A stretch of 64,000 nucleotides of DNA from Aphelocoma coerulescens (Eukaryota > Chordata > Aves > Passeriformes > Corvidae): the NCBI RefSeq assembly GCF_041296385.1, contig NW_027183504.1, positions 186,001 to 250,000 of the forward strand, in the 5' to 3' direction. The notes beneath the pieces were generated by a model. That model was not told the DNA's origin. It ran no database searches and saw only the letters and a program-made list of their open reading frames with translations. This document shows positions 60,394-64,000 of this stretch, in pieces. The translations under genes and the position numbers were made by a program. Each line of letters opens with the position of its first letter. Position 1 is the stretch's first letter.

Positions 60394-60650
60394 ATGGGCG
60401 CAGAGTTTCAGCACCAAAAGACCCCGTACTACAGGTATGGACTTGCTTTTTAACAAAAAAAGGCATAAAATACGACCAACAGGCTTTAACACCCTTAAGC
60501 ACATGGTGTAAGAGCCACAGACTAGACGGCTCCGAGGGGACTGCCCTGGGCTTGGAAAGGTTGAAGCAGGCTGGTAAAATTAGAATCGAAGTGGCTCCCA
60601 CAGGAGATGAGACAGCTATTAATGTGCTAAAGCCTTGGAGGCTCCTTTAA
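60394..60650 (+). pseudogene. Matrix-like fragment, copy F
   Basis: Same layout as copy B. Confidence 0.4.
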
Positions 60651-61165
60651 AAAGGAGAATAATGCAAGGATGACGGTGGGAACACGGCGGGCGCCGCCCA
60701 CTGAGGCCGGCAGCGAGGAGAGGGCGCCGGGAGAGGCAGCGGGAGGCGTGGCCGCAGCACCGGGCGCGCAAGAGAGCACCGCGGCCGAGCAGCCTTTCCG
60801 CCAACTGCACATCCTGGTCCCTCTCGCCCTGGGAAATGCGTGTGGGGGCTGGGGCCAGGGGGGCTCCGTCCCTCTCAGCCCTGGGGTGACTGCCCCGAGT
60901 ATCTCCCGCCATGACTTGGACAGAGATCCCCCCAGTCCCGATCGTTCCCCGACAGGAGAGGCCTGAAGACACCACAGGACCCCCCAGGATGCAGAGGGAC
61001 GGAGACAGCCCCGGGCCATGCGTGCTCCTCACCCCAGCTGAGGCCGGGGGGGCTCCGGCCTCCTCTCCCACGGGGAAGGCGGGGGCTTTGGGATTTGTTT
61101 GCATCGCAAGCCACTCGCTGGGAGAGCAAAGATCACTCAAGGCATTTGATGTGATTTTTGCCAAT

Positions 61166-61340
61166 TTTATTTTGTTTTACCGTGTTTTACCTGGCATTAG
61201 CTGATTTTACCTGGTATTACCTGATTTTACCGTGTTTTACCTGTATTAGATAATATTAGATGGTATTAGCTGGTATTACCGTGTTTTACCTGGTATTACC
61301 GTGTTTTACCTGGTATTACCGTGTTTTACCTGATTTTACC
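61166..61340 (-). repeat. AGGTAA-rich minisatellite, copy F
   Basis: One TGGTATTACC word is replaced by GTGTTTTACC at 61321-61330, leaving eight AGGTAA hexamers on the - strand at unchanged total length. Confidence 0.8.
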
Positions 61341-61583
61341 TTTGGTGGGCTTCGGGTGGTGTCCGAACTCTTCCGATTTTGTCCCTCGTTGCCCCGGCGC
61401 TGCTGGGGCCCTGCCTTTGCCGAGCCGGGGTTGCTGTCCCTCGTTGCCCCGGTAGTTGCCCGTCCCTGCCTTTGCCGAGCTGGGGTGCGGTCCCTCGTTG
61501 CCGCGGTAGTTGCCCGTCCCTGCCTTTGCCGAGCCGGGGTTGCTGGCGCTCCCACTGCCATCTGGAGGGGCCGGCGCAGGTAC
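61340..61583 (-). other. Candidate - strand exon, copy F
   Basis: Splice signals unchanged. Confidence 0.35.
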
Positions 61584-61826
61584 CTGAGAAAAGTGGCAGA
61601 GAGAAAAGGCGCATTGGCGGCGAGAAGCGGCGCAGCGAACCATCCCATCTCCCTCCCAGCCACCCCCTCCCACCCGCCCCGGCCTGGGGCTCCAGGGCCG
61701 CGGCGCTGAGGGCCGGGCCGCTCCCAGAGCTCCGGCCTCGGGGCTTCCGCTCCTCTCCGCCCGCTCCGCTCCGCTGCTGCCGCCTCCACGCCGGGACTGC
61801 AAGTGAAGCCCCGCCACCGCCGCCGC

Positions 61827-62024
61827 CTTATATAGGCAGCCTAAGCCCCGCCCCCCCGGGCGGCAGCCAATGGGAATCGAGCGCCAAGGTTCCTCATTGT
61901 GAGGAAACAATGAGGGGCGGGGCCAGAACGTAGCGGAGCGATCTGATTGGTCGAGAGGCAGCGGGTCAATGACATCACACCCCGGGCATTACCAAAGCTT
62001 AGCAAAAATGAAACCCTATAAAAT
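61827..62024. promoter_or_regulatory. Divergent CpG-island promoter, copy F
   Basis: - strand TATA 61827-61834, + strand TATA 62017-62024. Confidence 0.6.
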
Positions 62025-62281
62025 AGAAAAATTACATTTAAAACGCCACTGGAGTGTGGCATTCAGCAGCGGCCGCTCTTTATTGGGGCCAGCTGCACCA
62101 GGGGATTTCTCCTCTGAAATATCCTGTGTGCCGAGCGCTCCAAAGCTCCTGTTCACACGCTGTGCTTTGCATCCTTTTGCATTGCTATCATTCGATTCAA
62201 CGCTGCCCTTAACTCCCCGCTGGACGCTGCAAAGAGCGGTCTCAGAGCTGCTGAGCCACTACTAGCAGGCATCCTGTGACC

Positions 62282-62587
62282 ATGCCTGGCAGTGCTGGCC
62301 GCAAATTTTCTGTGGAAACAGAGCGTCCTGCAGCTGTATCCAACGCGCCTGCACAGCCATCACAAAAACGCTCGCCCAAGACAGACACGCTATCAGAAGC
62401 GGCCGATCCATGCTTAAGCATCATGCCTGGAAATAGCGGCTGGCCAGGAAGTCCTAATGTCGCCGCTGCCCTTTGTGACAACTCTGCGGCGCAGGCGGCG
62501 GGGCCACGACGTCTCCGGGCGACGACACTGCCCCAGAGGCAGGGGGCTCGGGGACGGCCAGTGCCAGCACCGCACCGAGCCCGCTGA
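62282..62587 (+). CDS. Hypothetical 101-residue protein, copy F
   Basis: Protein identical to copy B. Confidence 0.28.
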   Translation: MPGSAGRKFSVETERPAAVSNAPAQPSQKRSPKTDTLSEAADPCLSIMPGNSGWPGSPNVAAALCDNSAAQAAGPRRLRATTLPQRQGARGRPVPAPHRAR

Positions 62588-62701
62588 TTGCTCCACAGGC
62601 CGCGGCCTCTGTGACACGCGGGGACAGCGCCTGGCTCGCAGCGCAGGGAGGCAGGGCCGGCATCAGGGCGGGCTGGGGGAGGGGGCGGCGTTGAAGCCCC
62701 A

Positions 62702-63756
62702 CTTGGGCTGCCTTTGGCTGCCATTGCGGCTCAGGCCGGCCTTAGGGCTGGCCCTGCCCTTAGGGCTAACGGTGGCCTTGAGCTTGGAGCCTGCCTTGGG
62801 CTAGGGAGTGCACCTGGGGCACTGGCCTTAACTCCATGAATGGTTGGCCTTAGGGCAGCAGTTGGGGCTGAGTTTGGGAGTTAGAGCTAAAGGCGGCATT
62901 GGAGTATGGGCTGGGGCTGGGCTCAAAGCTGGATTTAGGGCTTCAGCTGGGATTGGTGTTGGGCTTGATCTTAAGAGTTGCAGTTGGGGCTGGCTTTGGC
63001 CTTCGAGCTCACCGTTGTTATAAACGAAGCTGAGACTTTTTTTAAAAAAGAAAAGCCAGCTCGTTTGTTTATTCATTAACAACTGAGAGCGAGAACCCAG
63101 GATAAGCCCAGGCTCCGCACGACAAGCCAGAGTAAAGCAGCACACAAAAAGGACAGTGTGACCCACTGGGTGCAACCTTGGACCCCAAGTTCCGCAGGAG
63201 CTCCCCGGATAAAGTCCCAGGTCCGTTCTTATGCCCTCTGTCTGTTCACAATTGGTGGATTTTGGATTCTTCTTCTGATTGGCTCGCTTCCAGGGGTTCT
63301 ATTGGTCTTTATCAAGATGCATTTTTGTCCAATCATTTCCCGAGGGTGTCGAATGATTGGCTAAGCGGTCCAAGATGTTGACATCACCTGCATGAGGTCA
63401 TTTTCTAGTCCATCACGTCATCACATCCCCAATTGCGTCTCCACCTAGTGCTCACACTCCGATATTACACCCAGACAGTCTCGCAATATCCTCCGTTAAC
63501 ATGCCCATGTATCCAACTATCAACTCCCCTCTTTTCTATCTCCTCCAAACAGTAAAAATCAACACCCTGAAACCAATTCATTTATTACACCGTTGCATTT
63601 GGTTTAGGGCTGAGCATTTAGCAAGGGGCTGGAATTAGGAGAGGCCTCGGCGTTAGGGCTGGGTTTTACATTACAGCTACCATTGGCGTGAAGGCTAAAT
63701 GTGGCGTTTGCCTTCAGCCTGGCCTTGGTATTGGCTCTGGGGCTGCACGGGTCTGC
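62702..63756 (+). repeat. Degenerate TTAGGGCT-type minisatellite split by solo LTR, copy F
   Basis: Left arm 62702-63011, right arm 63594-63756. Confidence 0.5.
63016..63589 (-). mobile_element. Solo LTR, copy F
   Basis: CCGT duplication at 63012-63015 and 63590-63593. Confidence 0.75.
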
Positions 63757-63822
63757 CACTGGCATGGGATGAAATCCAGGACTGTGAGCGTGTCTAAACA
63801 TGGAGTGAGACTGAGATCAGAA

Positions 63823-64000
63823 TGGGCGTGCGCTTTGGGACCGAGCGCACGCCCAGCGGAAAAGAGAAGACGTCACTGCGGGATGTCCCTGGCATCGTCC
63901 CCGCCCTGCTCAGGCACCACCAAACCTGGCGGCAGCTGCCTTGGCCAAGATGCAGGTGCTCCCAGCTCTGGCTGCTCCCGCTTCCGGCTGCTCCCAGCCC
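63823..64000 (+). mobile_element. LTR-like segment, copy F (cut by window end)
   Basis: Only the inverted repeat (63823-63855) and the U3-like part are inside the window. Confidence 0.4.

Larger units (their letters stand above)
52864..64000 (+). repeat. Macrosatellite unit, copy F (partial)
   Basis: Cut by the window end inside the LTR-like segment. The tract is 8 C + 5 ACC as in D. Private changes include W to R in integrase (near 57688) and a substituted repeat in the TTTTACC minisatellite (61321-61330). Confidence 0.97.

Noticed and set aside
1..64000. The tandem array as an assembly duplication artefact
   Set aside because: Each copy has private substitutions, and tract lengths differ copy by copy, so they are distinct units. 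Correct order and copy number still depend on long reads.
1..64000. CRISPR-like repeat array or bacterial mobile element
   Set aside because: Repeats are 11 kb units or minisatellites without spacers; gene content, splice sites and promoters are vertebrate and retroviral.

Overview
This 64 kb window is one tandem array. Six near-identical copies of a composite unit of about 11.37 kb lie head to tail on the + strand, two of them cut by the window ends. The sequence is vertebrate nuclear DNA: retroviral genes, solo LTR, CpG-island promoter, splice and AATAAA signals, CCAAT and GC boxes. A bird or other sauropsid is my best guess from the compact GC-rich spacer and the type of retrovirus, but the sequence alone does not prove the species. 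I label the copies A (1-7383, partial), B (7384-18754), C (18755-30123), D (30124-41494), E (41495-52863) and F (52864-64000, partial), cutting each unit at the primer binding site.

Each unit has two halves. The first (B: 7384-14483) is the internal part of an endogenous retrovirus with class III (ERV-L/HERV-S-like) pol: a primer binding site matching tRNA-Ser with one mismatch, a leader, a coiled-coil gag broken into several frames, protease/RT, RT-RNase H-integrase, an env splice acceptor, and a broken env with signal peptide, SU and TM parts. The main breaks (RT frameshift, YIDG in place of YIDD, frameshift between the integrase zinc finger and core, several env stops) are the same in every copy that covers them. 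The provirus was therefore dead before it was amplified, and the array grew at DNA level rather than by retrotransposition.

The second half (B: 14484-18754) is a spacer assembled from unrelated pieces. In order it holds a C/ACC tract, a GC-rich leader with a matrix-like fragment of a second (class II-like) retrovirus, a GC-rich stretch without a clear gene, a minisatellite that on the - strand is a run of 5' splice-site-like AGGTAA motifs ending at AATAAA, a candidate - strand exon, a CpG-rich divergent promoter with a TATA box on each strand, a small + strand ORF intact in all copies, a degenerate TTAGGGCT-type minisatellite split by a 574-bp solo LTR on the - strand with a 4-bp target duplication, and an LTR-like segment that runs into the next primer binding site. 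No 3' LTR follows env.

Copies differ at scattered single bases. All unit length differences I could count come from three places: the C/ACC tract, one extra 20-bp minisatellite repeat in A, and a one-base deletion in C. Shared variants are shuffled among copies (four-gamete test failed), which points to gene conversion or unequal exchange. The most interesting unit is the spacer: a divergent promoter plus a splice-donor-like array carried in a macrosatellite. I saw no tRNA or rRNA gene and no CRISPR array.
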